This document shows positions 5,494-13,533 of a DNA stretch of 21,989 nucleotides, one piece after another (positions within the stretch are counted from its first letter, which is position 1; every line of letters starts with the position of its first letter). Position numbers and translations under genes: made by a program. The DNA comes from an uncultured Collinsella sp. (GTDB taxonomy: Bacteria > Actinomycetota > Coriobacteriia > Coriobacteriales > Coriobacteriaceae): positions 1 through 21,989 of the forward strand of contig CABUUG010000015.1 of assembly GCA_902494605.1 (NCBI GenBank), in the 5' to 3' direction. The notes under the pieces are model-generated. The model ran no database searches. It was not told the DNA's origin and was given only the letters and a program-made list of their open reading frames with translations.

Positions 5494-7437
5494 ATGAACG
5501 CCCCCGTTGCCAAGACCTGTCGGCAGCGCCGCCTATTCGCGCGATTCGCTTCCGCCTGTGCGCTCGTCGTGCTTGCATTGTTGCTGCTGCCCACCGCCGC
5601 GCACGCCGACGGCTACTCCATGAGCCAAACCTACATCGGCGCCACGGTCGAGGCCGATGGATCGCTGACCGTTGTCGAGGGACGCCAGTTTGATTTCGAC
5701 GACGACATCAACGGCGTGTTTTGGGAGATCAATGCGGGCACCAACCAGCAGGGCGGCGCGGCGGGTGTCGACGTGCTGAGCGTCGAGGAAGAGGACACCG
5801 CGTTCAACAAAGTCGATAGCGCAAACAAGGGTGACTCTGGCGTCTACACGGTCGAGCAGTCCGACGGCGGCGTAAAGATCAAGGTTTTCAGCCCCCACGA
5901 GAGCGGCGATAGCGTGATCTATTACGTGAGCTACACCATGACCGGTGCGGTCATGAACTGGGCCGATACCGCTGAGCTCTACTGGAAATTTGTAGGTGAC
6001 GGCTGGTCCGCGGATTCCGACGATGTCGAGATGGAAGTGTACTTCGCAAATGCCGCTGCCGGGACGGCGGCCGTCAAGGGCGATAACTTCCGCGCATGGG
6101 GCCACGGTCCGCTGACGGGCGACGTGTCACTCGATGAGGACGAGCCCATGGTCACCTATACCATTCCCTGCGTGCATCAGGGCGAATTCGCCGAGGCACG
6201 CATCGCCTTCCCCAGCGACTGGGTGCCATGGCTTTCCGCCTCGAGCGAGGAGCGCATGTCAACGATCCTGAGCGAAGAGAAGGCGTGGGCCGACGAAGCT
6301 AACGCCCGCCGCGCTCACGCTCGCATGATTGCCAATGTGCTTGCCGTACTAAGTGTTGTCGCGGCGGTGGCCTTTACCGGCACAATCGTTGTGCTCAAGC
6401 TGCGTAAGCGCAAGCCCAAGCCGCTTTTCCAGGACGAATATTTCCGCGATGTGCCTTCGGCCGACCATCCCGCCGTGCTTTCGGCCCTCATGAGCTGGAA
6501 CGAGGTGCCCGATCAGGCATATATCGCCACGCTCATGAAGCTTACTGACGACCGTGTGATCAAGCTGGAGCAGGCGACCGTGACCAAGGCCAAGAAGGGT
6601 CTGTTGGGGCGTGAAAAAGAAGAGCAGACGTATCGCGTGACGGTGAGTGATGCGGGTTGGAAGTCGGCCAAGGGCATTGACCACATGGTGCTCAAGGTCT
6701 TCTTTGCCGGTGCTAAGCCCGACGAGAACGGCGATCGCTCGCGCACGTTTGACGAGCTGCAGCACTACGTCAAGCAGCACGCTACGCCCGTGGGCGACAA
6801 GCTCGAGGACTATCAGAACACCGTTAAGGGCAAGTTGGCCGATAGCGAGTACGTTGCCTCGGACGGCATTGTCGCAATGGTGTTCTGCCTGGTTCTTGGT
6901 ATTCTGATCGCCTTTGTTCCCATGGGATCCATTTTCTTTACCGACGGCGCACAGGCGAACATTATCGCCGCGGTTATCTCGGTGCCGATTGTGCTGGTGG
7001 GTATTGGCGTGGGCCTTACGTTCCGCCGCTTTACGCCGGAAGGTGCCGAGGTAGCGGCCCGCTGCAAGGCGCTCAGGCATTGGCTCGAGGACTTCACGCG
7101 CCTAAAGGAAGCCGTCCCGGGCGATTTGGTGCTGTGGAACAAGCTGCTGGTGATGGGCGTGGCGCTGGGCGTTTCGAAGGAAGTCCTGCGTCAGCTTGCC
7201 GAGGCGGTGCCTCCCGAGGTGCGCGAGGCCGACGGTTTCTACGACAATTACCCCTGCTACTGGTGGTACTACCATCATTACGGCATCGATTCGCCGCTCG
7301 ATTCGTTTAACGATGTGTATCACGAGAGCATCCGTGAGCTGGCTTCGAGTTCCGATAGCTCGGGCGGCGGCGGAGGCGGCGGCTTCTCGGGCGGCGGCGG
7401 TGGTGGCGTCGGCGGAGGCGGCGGCGGAACGTTCTAA
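5494..7437 (+). CDS. DUF2207 family membrane protein
   Basis: A 647-residue exported membrane protein of the DUF2207 family, function unknown. Residues 1-38 form a signal peptide: basic start, hydrophobic core around ACALVVLALLLLP, and an AHA cleavage site. An extracytoplasmic beta-rich domain follows to about residue 275, then a transmembrane helix at about 278-300 with a basic stop (KLRKRKPKP). A cytoplasmic region comes next, then two further helices at about 459-479 and 488-510, and a long C-terminal domain. The tail is a run of glycines broken by FS and V and ending in TF, which is typical of this family. ATG 5494 is chosen because it follows AAAGGA (5481-5486) and gives a proper signal peptide; the longer reading from 5434 would bury it. 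It is transcribed alone, with a terminator at 7457-7499. Confidence 0.88.
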   Translation: MNAPVAKTCRQRRLFARFASACALVVLALLLLPTAAHADGYSMSQTYIGATVEADGSLTVVEGRQFDFDDDINGVFWEINAGTNQQGGAAGVDVLSVEEEDTAFNKVDSANKGDSGVYTVEQSDGGVKIKVFSPHESGDSVIYYVSYTMTGAVMNWADTAELYWKFVGDGWSADSDDVEMEVYFANAAAGTAAVKGDNFRAWGHGPLTGDVSLDEDEPMVTYTIPCVHQGEFAEARIAFPSDWVPWLSASSEERMSTILSEEKAWADEANARRAHARMIANVLAVLSVVAAVAFTGTIVVLKLRKRKPKPLFQDEYFRDVPSADHPAVLSALMSWNEVPDQAYIATLMKLTDDRVIKLEQATVTKAKKGLLGREKEEQTYRVTVSDAGWKSAKGIDHMVLKVFFAGAKPDENGDRSRTFDELQHYVKQHATPVGDKLEDYQNTVKGKLADSEYVASDGIVAMVFCLVLGILIAFVPMGSIFFTDGAQANIIAAVISVPIVLVGIGVGLTFRRFTPEGAEVAARCKALRHWLEDFTRLKEAVPGDLVLWNKLLVMGVALGVSKEVLRQLAEAVPPEVREADGFYDNYPCYWWYYHHYGIDSPLDSFNDVYHESIRELASSSDSSGGGGGGGFSGGGGGGVGGGGGGTF

Positions 7438-7456
7438 CGGTCGTAAGCTATGGGAT

Positions 7457-7500
7457 GGGCTTTTCTCGACAGCCGTCGGGGAAAGCCCACCCCCTTTTTA
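7457..7500 (+). terminator. Intrinsic terminator of the DUF2207 gene
   Basis: GGGCTTTTC (7457-7465) pairs with GGAAAGCCC (7480-7488), with one G-T wobble. A C-rich stretch and five T bases (7495-7499) follow. It lies 20 bp after the stop codon. Confidence 0.75.
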
Positions 7501-7515
7501 TGCGCTACCTACGAA

Positions 7516-7561
7516 GACCGTCCCCAGCGACTAGCCATTTAAGAATGTCCCCAACGACTAG
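7516..7561. repeat. Extragenic repeat: pair of 19-bp units at 27-bp period
   Basis: GACCGTCCCCAGCGACTAG (7516-7534) and GAATGTCCCCAACGACTAG (7543-7561) match at 16 of 19 positions, with starts 27 bp apart. The GTCCC core and the period agree with the pair at 5332-5380, on the other side of the DUF2207 gene and in the same orientation. The element lies just after the DUF2207 terminator and before the stop of the convergent acetyltransferase gene. Confidence 0.6.
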
Positions 7562-7576
7562 GTATGGCTGCTGGGC

Positions 7577-8218
7577 CTAGACGGTTAGGTCCAGCTCGTA
7601 GAGGAAGCTTTCGCGCGGCATGGCGTGGCGGCGTTCCTCGCGGTTGGCGCGGTGCGTGGCCGTGCGCTTAAAGCCGTGCAGCTCGTAGAACTTCCACGAG
7701 CAGTTGGAGTCGGTGTACAGGTGTGCGCTGGTCGCCCCGCACGAGGACAGATGCGAGATAGCGGCGTCGAGCAGAACCGTGCCAACGCCCAGGCCGTGGA
7801 CATCGCGATCCACGGCAAGCAGCGTGACCTCGTTGTCATGCGGCAGTGGACTTTTCTCGAGCAGGCGGTTGTTGGTTCGGATGGTTGTGCGCACAAACGA
7901 GAGGTACTCGGCGCAAGCTTCGGGCTCCAGCTCGCGCATCTGCGACAGCAACGCGCGTTCGGTATCCATCCAATGTTCCCTGACGGCGGTGCCGGAGCTC
8001 TGTCCTGCACGCGCAAGCGCAATGCCGCGCGCCTCGCCATCTATAACTGCAACCTGCGAAAACGTCGAGGAAGAAAGGCAGTAGGCAAGGTCGCACGCGG
8101 CTTCGAGGCGGTTGTACTCATCGTTATCCGAATTGTTATGCCAAAGCTGCTGCAGAATCAGCGCGATGGCGTCGAAATCTTCGGTATCAAACGGTCGGTA
8201 GAGAACCCGCGAGACCAT
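7577..8218 (-). CDS. GNAT family N-acetyltransferase
   Basis: A 213-residue acetyltransferase of the GCN5-related superfamily, cytoplasmic, substrate unknown. The acetyl-CoA binding motif is VDRDVHGLGVG (residues 136-146), preceded by the strand VTLLA. FYELHGF (177-183) is the usual C-terminal motif. The N-terminal 120 residues, mostly helical, are larger than in minimal GNATs and probably form the substrate side. The start ATG 8218 follows AAAGAGG (complement of 8223-8229) with a short four-base gap. Unlike the GNAT gene at 3135 it has no antitoxin neighbour, so a role in small-molecule or protein acetylation is more likely. It is divergent from purH and convergent with the DUF2207 gene. Confidence 0.85.
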   Translation of the reverse strand: MVSRVLYRPFDTEDFDAIALILQQLWHNNSDNDEYNRLEAACDLAYCLSSSTFSQVAVIDGEARGIALARAGQSSGTAVREHWMDTERALLSQMRELEPEACAEYLSFVRTTIRTNNRLLEKSPLPHDNEVTLLAVDRDVHGLGVGTVLLDAAISHLSSCGATSAHLYTDSNCSWKFYELHGFKRTATHRANREERRHAMPRESFLYELDLTV

Positions 8219-8398
8219 GGTGCCTCTTTCTTTTGCGGATACATATCGAGCAAAGTTCTACCACGCCGCTGGCATTCAATTATGGTGCCCCTGTGTTCCA
8301 TGAACTCACCGTGCCCAGTGGTGCTCCTGCAACCCCCGCTCGAAGCTTTTTCTGCACAGCCGTGCGTTGCGGGGTGCATCGTCGCGCGCGATGCGCTA

Positions 8399-8420
8399 CA
8401 TTGAATCAGTATTTTCAATG
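8399..8420. promoter_or_regulatory. Inverted repeat upstream of purH, possible operator
   Basis: CATTGAA (8399-8405) is repeated as its complement TTCAATG (8414-8420) around eight bases. It lies about 75 bp before the purH start, in the 276-bp gap shared with the divergent acetyltransferase gene. No well-spaced promoter pair was identified, so a regulatory role is only a suggestion. Confidence 0.3.
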
Positions 8421-8494
8421 CCGCTGCGCGAGCGCTGCAGATCGACGTATCACCGACTCACAGAGCACGGCGGCGTACCAGACAGGAGGACTGC

Positions 8495-10102
8495 ATGGGA
8501 TCTGATGTGAAGATCGCACGCGCGTTGATCTCGGTTACCGATAAGACGGGCGTCGTCGATTTCGCACGGACGCTGGTTGACGACTTTGGCGTCGAGATCA
8601 TCTCTACGGGCGGCACGGCTCGTGCCATCGAGGACGCGGGCGTTCCCGTAACCCCCATCGAGGAGTTCACGGGCTATCCCGAGATGATGGACGGCCGCGT
8701 CAAGACGCTGCATCCCAAGGTTCACGGCGCACTGCTTGCCCGTCGCGATTCCGAGCAGCACATGCAAGAGGCGGCTCAGCACGGCATCAAGCTGATCGAC
8801 CTGGTCGTCGTCAACCTGTACGAGTTCGAGAAGACCGTCGCCAACCCCGAGGTCACCTTCGCGGATGCCATCGAGCACATCGATATCGGTGGTCCCTCCA
8901 TGCTGCGCTCTGCCGCTAAGAACGCTGCGAGCGTTACCGTCATTTCCGACCCGGCCGACTATGATGCCGTCCTGGCCGAGATGCGCGAGACCGGTGGCTG
9001 CACCACGCTTTCCACCCGTCGCCGCCTGCAGGTGAAGGTCTACCAGACCACCGCCGCCTACGACACGGCCATCTCCCGCTGGCTTGCCGCCCAGGCAAGC
9101 GACGTGGCGGATACCTCTGCCAAGCTCGAAATTTCGCTGGAGAAGGTCGACGACCTGCGCTATGGCGAGAACCCGCAGCAGAAGGCCACGGTCTATCGCT
9201 TTGCCGAGGGCTGCGAGAACACCGCGAGCTCTCAGTTCCCGCTTGTGGGCTCCGAGCAGATCCAGGGCAAGCCGCTCAGCTACAACAACTATCTGGATGC
9301 CGATGCCGCCTGGAACCTGGTCCGCGAGTTCGACGAGCCGGCCTGCGTGATTCTCAAGCACCAGAACCCCTGCGGTTCCGCCGTTGCCGAGGACATCACG
9401 GCCGCCTACGACCGCGCCTTTGCCTGCGATCCCAAGAGCGCCTTCGGCGGCATCATCGCCTGCAACCGCGAGGTTCCCTTTGATCTGGTTGAGCACTTCG
9501 CCGATCAGAACAAGCAGTTCGTCGAGGTCATCATCGCCCCGAGCTACACCGATGAGGCGCTCGAGCGCATGGCTAAGCGCCCCAACCTGCGCGTGCTGGC
9601 TACCGGCGGCGTGGACCACGGCGCCCAGGTGGAGCTGCGCTCCGTCGACGGCGGCATGCTGGTACAGGAAGTCGACCACGTGACTGAGGATCCCGCGACC
9701 TTTACGTTCCCCACCGACCGCAAGCCCACCGACGCCGAGATGGCCGAGCTCGAGTTTGCCTGGAAGGTCTGCAAGGGCGTCAAGTCCAACGCCATCCTGG
9801 TCTCCAAGGGCAAGGCCGGCATTGGCATGGGTCCGGGTCAGCCCAACCGCGTTGACTCCGCACTGCTGGCCTGCGAGCGCGCCGAGGACTTCTGCGAGCG
9901 CGAGGGCGTGGAGAAGGGCGGCTTTGCCTGTGCAAGCGACGCGTTCTTCCCGTTCCGCGACAACGTCGACGTGCTTGCCGCGCACGGCGTGACCTGCATC
10001 ATTCAGCCCGGCGGCTCCAAGCGCGACGACGAGAGCATCCAGGCCTGCAATGAGCATGGTATTGCGATGGTCTTCACGGGGGCCAGGCATTTTAGGCACT
10101 AG
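8495..10102 (+). CDS. purH: Bifunctional AICAR formyltransferase / IMP cyclohydrolase
   Basis: A full-length 535-residue PurH, which carries out the last two steps of de novo IMP synthesis: formyl transfer from 10-formyl-tetrahydrofolate to AICAR, then ring closure. The N-terminal cyclohydrolase domain shows ISVTDKTG, ISTGGTAR and RVKTLHPKVHG. The transformylase domain has the catalytic LKHQNPCG (K288, H289), SAFGGIIACNR, and the C-terminal FFPFRDNVD, IQPGGSKRD and FTGARHFRH. ATG 8495 follows AGGAGGA (8484-8490) at ideal distance. It stands alone: other pur genes are not adjacent, the gene upstream is divergent, and a long palindromic element begins one base after the stop. Confidence 0.97.
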   Translation: MGSDVKIARALISVTDKTGVVDFARTLVDDFGVEIISTGGTARAIEDAGVPVTPIEEFTGYPEMMDGRVKTLHPKVHGALLARRDSEQHMQEAAQHGIKLIDLVVVNLYEFEKTVANPEVTFADAIEHIDIGGPSMLRSAAKNAASVTVISDPADYDAVLAEMRETGGCTTLSTRRRLQVKVYQTTAAYDTAISRWLAAQASDVADTSAKLEISLEKVDDLRYGENPQQKATVYRFAEGCENTASSQFPLVGSEQIQGKPLSYNNYLDADAAWNLVREFDEPACVILKHQNPCGSAVAEDITAAYDRAFACDPKSAFGGIIACNREVPFDLVEHFADQNKQFVEVIIAPSYTDEALERMAKRPNLRVLATGGVDHGAQVELRSVDGGMLVQEVDHVTEDPATFTFPTDRKPTDAEMAELEFAWKVCKGVKSNAILVSKGKAGIGMGPGQPNRVDSALLACERAEDFCEREGVEKGGFACASDAFFPFRDNVDVLAAHGVTCIIQPGGSKRDDESIQACNEHGIAMVFTGARHFRH

Positions 10103-10103
10103 A

Positions 10104-10204
10104 GGCTTTCCCAAGCACCCGACCTTGCCCCTCAAACCGTCGCTTGCGTACATTTAGTACGCGGCGCTCCTCTTTCGGGGCAATCTCGGGCACTTGGAAA
10201 ACCC
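10104..10204. repeat. Nested 101-bp palindromic element after purH
   Basis: The left arm 10104-10131 (GGCTTTCCCAAG, then ACCCGA, then TTGCCCC) is largely complementary to the right arm 10177-10204 (GGGGCAA, TCGGG, CTTGGAAAACCC), with short mismatched joints. The centre contains a perfect hairpin GCGTAC-ATTTA-GTACGC (10146-10162). There is no T-run. Size and nested design match the elements at 16676-16768 and 18465-18564. It may be a repetitive extragenic palindrome that also ends or protects the purH transcript. Confidence 0.65.
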
Positions 10205-10233
10205 TTAATGGGATGTTGTTCTATCCCATTAAG
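10204..10233. repeat. Perfect 11-bp inverted repeat
   Basis: CTTAATGGGAT (10204-10214) and ATCCCATTAAG (10223-10233) are perfect complements around an eight-base loop. The arms are AT-richer than the surroundings. It abuts the nested element on its left. No T-run follows, so an operator, attenuator part or insertion scar is as likely as a terminator. Confidence 0.6.
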
Positions 10234-10273
10234 CTGATCGGTCGCCTGACCATATCGTCAAAATAATCTCCGC

Positions 10274-10309
10274 AAAAGACGGCTGCTCCGTTTGGAGGGC
10301 CGTCTTTTT
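10274..10309 (+). terminator. Intrinsic terminator, probably of the purH transcript
   Basis: AAAAGACGGC (10274-10283) pairs with GCCGTCTTTT (10299-10308), and the loop contains a further CTCC/GGAG pairing. Five T bases end the stem on the plus strand (10305-10309), and the A-run gives four U on the other strand. It lies about 170 bp after purH and just before the next gene, insulating the two. Confidence 0.8.
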
Positions 10310-10325
10310 GGTATAAGAGGACGGA

Positions 10326-11060
10326 ATGACTAACACGAAAGGTACAACCATGCCCCAGATTGATGATGCCGAGCTGTTTGGCAATGCCGAGGATCAGCGT
10401 GCGTACGAGGATTTCTGCGCCAATCAAGAGGCGGTCGAGAAGTTCACGCTCGACAAACCCGCGCTTGTCTGCCGTTGGCGCATGTCCAACAAAAAGGTGC
10501 CCATGCTCAACCGCCACATTCGCGCACTGTCCGAGCGCCTGGTGCAGGGCGAGCCGCTTACCCATAACATGCTCAGCTGGGCTAAACAGCACGTTGAGTG
10601 GTCGCTTGCCGAGGGCGATTACACTGCGCACGACGGCGTACTCATGCTGGTGATCGACGTCAATGGCAACGCCGCCATGACGGTGGGCGAGTACGAGCCG
10701 CTGGCCGATACGTCGGCTAAGGCGCTACGTGCCCGCTCCGCCGAGGCCCGCTCCGAGGCCGACGAGACCGGTGTGGCGCCCGAGCTGCTTGCTGCCGTCA
10801 ACAACGGCGAGCTTGCCTTTGTGGCGCCAGCGGACGAGTGCCTGTGCGGCACGGCGACGCTCATTGAGCAGCTGGCCCAGACCAAGGGCATCCCGGTCGC
10901 GCGCGTAGATATTCCAGCACAGCTCAAGGGCGCCTTGTTCCTGGTGAGCGACGAGCACGGTGTGGTCCCCGCAACCGAGACGGACGCCGCCGAGGCCGAC
11001 GCCGCTACGGTCGCCTTCTTCGCCGAAGGCTACGAAAAGCTCCGTGCCCGCCGCTCCTAA
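10326..11060 (+). CDS. Hypothetical protein, unrecognised
   Basis: A 244-residue soluble protein that I cannot assign to a family. It is acidic, with no signal peptide or membrane segment. The N-terminal part (to about 120) is helix-rich with the basic stretch CRWRMSNKK. The middle is Ala/Glu-rich, and a likely alpha/beta part contains ELAFVAP, CLCGTATLIEQLAQ and GIPVARVDIP. The tail has an ETDAAEADAAT stretch before a final basic helix. Two starts are possible: ATG 10326 after AGAGG (10316-10320), or ATG 10350 after AAAGG (10338-10342). A TATAAG hexamer at 10312-10317 would put the transcript start near 10324 and so favour the shorter form. The convergent PucR gene ends 18 bp away. GC-rich codon use supports a real gene. 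Confidence 0.75.
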   Translation: MTNTKGTTMPQIDDAELFGNAEDQRAYEDFCANQEAVEKFTLDKPALVCRWRMSNKKVPMLNRHIRALSERLVQGEPLTHNMLSWAKQHVEWSLAEGDYTAHDGVLMLVIDVNGNAAMTVGEYEPLADTSAKALRARSAEARSEADETGVAPELLAAVNNGELAFVAPADECLCGTATLIEQLAQTKGIPVARVDIPAQLKGALFLVSDEHGVVPATETDAAEADAATVAFFAEGYEKLRARRS

Positions 11061-11078
11061 TCTCAAGGCGGGGTGGGC

Positions 11079-12260
11079 TTACTGAAGCGAGCGAGCGCGT
11101 TCGATGGCGTAGGCGAGCGACAGCTGCTCCATCTCCGGGGCACATTTGTAGTTCAGTCCGGTGAGAGCTGTCACCTTATCGAGGCGATATCGAATCGTGT
11201 TCGGGTGCTGGTTAGTCTGCTTGGCGGTTTGCTCGATACGTCGGTCGTTCTCGATGAATGCGGCGAGCGTGGATTCCAGCTCGCTGCCATGCTCACTGTC
11301 GTGCTCGCGTATCGGCGAGAGAATCGCCTCCGAGAACGATCGCATCTCCGGGGTTTCCGCAAAAGGCATCACGGTTTTCAGGATGCCGAGCTGCGTATAG
11401 CGGACGGGACCCTCGGCTCGTTGACAAGATAGGCGCTGTGCGTAAATCGCCTGCGAGATCGCCTGCGCCACCGCCTCGTCTCCAAACAGAATATCGCTGA
11501 TGCCGAGCCCTTCCGCTCCGCCATCGATGCCGCTAGCCTCGATGAGCTCCGTGAGCGCCTGCACGATTCGCTCCACATCGAGCGTCTGCTCCGAGTCGCT
11601 TGTCGCTACGAATAACAAACCTCCGTCGTAGGGTGCCAGCATGTTGTGGCATCCGGCGAGGGTCGATTTTGCACAGAGACGTTCGATTTGCAAAAACGTA
11701 CGCGGGTCGAGGGGCTCTGCAAACGATGCGAACAGGGCGACCGCTTCGTCCAGAAATGACGGGTTGAGGCCTCGGATGCGTCGGCAGATGGACTCGGGCG
11801 ATACGTCTGTCCTCAGGGCATCGATCTCGCGCTGTGCGAAGTCGATGGACGCGAGCTGCTCGATATGCCGTTTGACCTCATAGATGACACTGTCAAAGAA
11901 CAGTGAGTCGTCGGTCGTGAGAAAGACCGGGTAGTGCCGCGCGTTGGCGTAGCGGATGGCTTGGTCGGGAATCGGGATGTGCAGGACGTTTTTGATGATG
12001 AGACCGCTCGTTCCCTTGGCGACGAGGTATTTCACGGCTTCAGTGATGAGGTACGGATCGTCCTTCGCATAGAGGAAGGTGCTGAGGACGATCTCGTCTG
12101 AGCTGAAGTTGACGCGCTGGTACTTGCTCTTGAGGCCGGGCATGAGTTCATAATCGAGGATTCCGACGCCAGAGACGGCACGCGAGACGCCATCGCTGCC
12201 GGCGATTAGACGGACCGACCCTTCATATTCCCGTGAGAAGTCCGAGATGGTGTATAGCAT
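11079..12260 (-). CDS. PucR-family transcriptional regulator
   Basis: A 393-residue DNA-binding regulator. The N-terminal 130 residues match the PucR sensory domain: strands and helices around LIAGSDGVSRAVSGV, EIVLSTFLYAKDD and GTSGLIIK. A central GGDEF-like/variable part follows. The C-terminus carries the PucR-type helix-turn-helix with DRRIEQTAKQTNQHPNTIRY and RLDKVTALTGL. Family members control purine, amino-acid or aromatic catabolic genes, usually as activators that sense a pathway metabolite. ATG 12260 is chosen because AAGG (12274-12271) lies eight bases upstream; several earlier GTG/ATG codons lack spacing. It is divergent from the cyclodeaminase and aminotransferase genes across a 217-bp AT-rich gap, which makes them its likely targets. 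Confidence 0.85.
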   Translation of the reverse strand: MLYTISDFSREYEGSVRLIAGSDGVSRAVSGVGILDYELMPGLKSKYQRVNFSSDEIVLSTFLYAKDDPYLITEAVKYLVAKGTSGLIIKNVLHIPIPDQAIRYANARHYPVFLTTDDSLFFDSVIYEVKRHIEQLASIDFAQREIDALRTDVSPESICRRIRGLNPSFLDEAVALFASFAEPLDPRTFLQIERLCAKSTLAGCHNMLAPYDGGLLFVATSDSEQTLDVERIVQALTELIEASGIDGGAEGLGISDILFGDEAVAQAISQAIYAQRLSCQRAEGPVRYTQLGILKTVMPFAETPEMRSFSEAILSPIREHDSEHGSELESTLAAFIENDRRIEQTAKQTNQHPNTIRYRLDKVTALTGLNYKCAPEMEQLSLAYAIERARSLQ

Positions 12261-12477
12261 CAACATCACCTTGTAAATCACTACAATAAGTATAGGTATA
12301 AATAGGATAATCGCACATCCGTATACCGTTGATGCGGGAAATAGTTCAAATACATGCTGATAGAACGAAAAATCAGATTGAGAATCGCTGTAGATTCCAA
12401 CAAGAAATGATCCTTGGCGGCATCGTTACTAAACCGTACGGTGGAGCAACGTAAAGCTTTCGCTGAGAGGAGCGATG
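12261..12477. promoter_or_regulatory. AT-rich divergent promoter region of the PucR / cyclodeaminase genes
   Basis: This 217-bp gap is the most AT-rich part of the window and should hold both divergent promoters. On the minus strand TATACT and other TATA-like hexamers lie at about 12285-12305 without a good -35. On the plus strand TTGATG and TACATG with a 16-bp spacer near 12328-12355 is one weak option. Small palindromes CCGTATACCG (about 12320) and CCGTACGG (about 12434) are possible operator halves. Confidence 0.4.
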
Positions 12478-13509
12478 ATGGGGCAGATGGTGGTGCTATC
12501 GGCCGAGGAAGTTTCCAAGGTGCTGACGATCGAGGATGCAATCGCTGCCGTGGAGGAGGCATATCGCCAGAAGGCAACGGGCAAGGGTGTTGCGTGGCCG
12601 ATGGTATATGAGCAGTTCGAACCCGGCGTGGCCGATATGGATATCCGCTCGGGCGAGTTGGCGGGAAGCGGCCTTTTCGGTCTCAAGCTCACTGCCTGGT
12701 TTTCTCAGAACCCCAAAAAGGGGCTGCCCGAGATCTTTGGCACCACGCTGCTGTGCGACAACGCGACGGGAGAGCCGTTAGCGCTACTCAATGCCTCCGC
12801 CGTCACTGGACTTCGCACCGGTGCCGCCGCTGCGCTCGGTGCCAAGTGGCTGGCTCGGGCGGATGCGTCCAAATTGCTTGTTGCTGGTGCCGGCCATATG
12901 AGCACCTATATGGTGGCGGGCGTGCTCGCCGCCTGTCCCAAGGTGTGCGAGGTCAAGGTGTGGGAGCCGGTTTCCGATGCCGCGCCCGAGGCTCGCGTCG
13001 AGCGCATGCGAGACGAAGTCGCCCATATCTTGGGCGCCTGCGAGCATGTTCGCGAGGCATCCACCTATTCCATCGAGGCGACGGCCGACGGCCAAGGCGC
13101 CGCGGCAGAGGCCGACATCATCGTGACGATCACGCCGGCGACCAAGCCCATCATCCCCGATGCATGGGTGCATCCCGGTGCGCATATCTCCTGCGTCGGT
13201 GCCGACATGCCCGGCAAGCAGGAGCTCGCCTCGGCGCTTGTCGCCCGTGCCGCTGTTTACGTCGACGACCGCGAGCAATCGGTCGCGTCCGGTGAGCTAG
13301 AGATTCCGGTTGCCGAGGGTGTCATCACGCCCGAGGACATCAGAGCGGAGCTCGGCGAAGTCATCGCCGGCACGGCTGCGGGGCGTTCGGATGACGAGCA
13401 GGTGACGGTGTTCGATACGTCGGGCATCGCCGTTCAGGACCTTTCGGCATCGAAAATCGCCTATGACCGCGCCGTCGAGGCGGGGCTGGGCACCGTGGTG
13501 GAACTGTAA
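12478..13509 (+). CDS. Ornithine cyclodeaminase / mu-crystallin family protein
   Basis: A 343-residue NAD(P)-dependent enzyme of the ornithine cyclodeaminase / mu-crystallin family. Members include ornithine cyclodeaminase, lysine cyclodeaminase, alanine dehydrogenase and ketimine reductases. Visible motifs are the substrate-binding GLKLTAWF, the TGLRTGAAAALGAKWLA helix, the Rossmann VAGAGHMS, and VGADMPGKQEL with the catalytic Asp. The GAGHMS form is a variant of the usual GxGxQA. ATG 12478 is preferred because GGAG (12469-12472) then has a five-base gap; ATG 12475 is one codon earlier. The aminotransferase gene follows after 24 bp, so they are probably co-transcribed. The family alone does not fix the substrate; with an aminotransferase partner, ketimine reduction or deamination of a basic amino acid are both plausible. 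Confidence 0.9.
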   Translation: MGQMVVLSAEEVSKVLTIEDAIAAVEEAYRQKATGKGVAWPMVYEQFEPGVADMDIRSGELAGSGLFGLKLTAWFSQNPKKGLPEIFGTTLLCDNATGEPLALLNASAVTGLRTGAAAALGAKWLARADASKLLVAGAGHMSTYMVAGVLAACPKVCEVKVWEPVSDAAPEARVERMRDEVAHILGACEHVREASTYSIEATADGQGAAAEADIIVTITPATKPIIPDAWVHPGAHISCVGADMPGKQELASALVARAAVYVDDREQSVASGELEIPVAEGVITPEDIRAELGEVIAGTAAGRSDDEQVTVFDTSGIAVQDLSASKIAYDRAVEAGLGTVVEL

Positions 13510-13533
13510 GAAAGTCAAGGAAAGGAAACGGCA

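Noticed and set aside
8450..10153. Long open frame antisense to purH (567 codons)
   Set aside because: It mirrors the GC-biased codons of purH, has no ribosome binding site and no recognisable motif.
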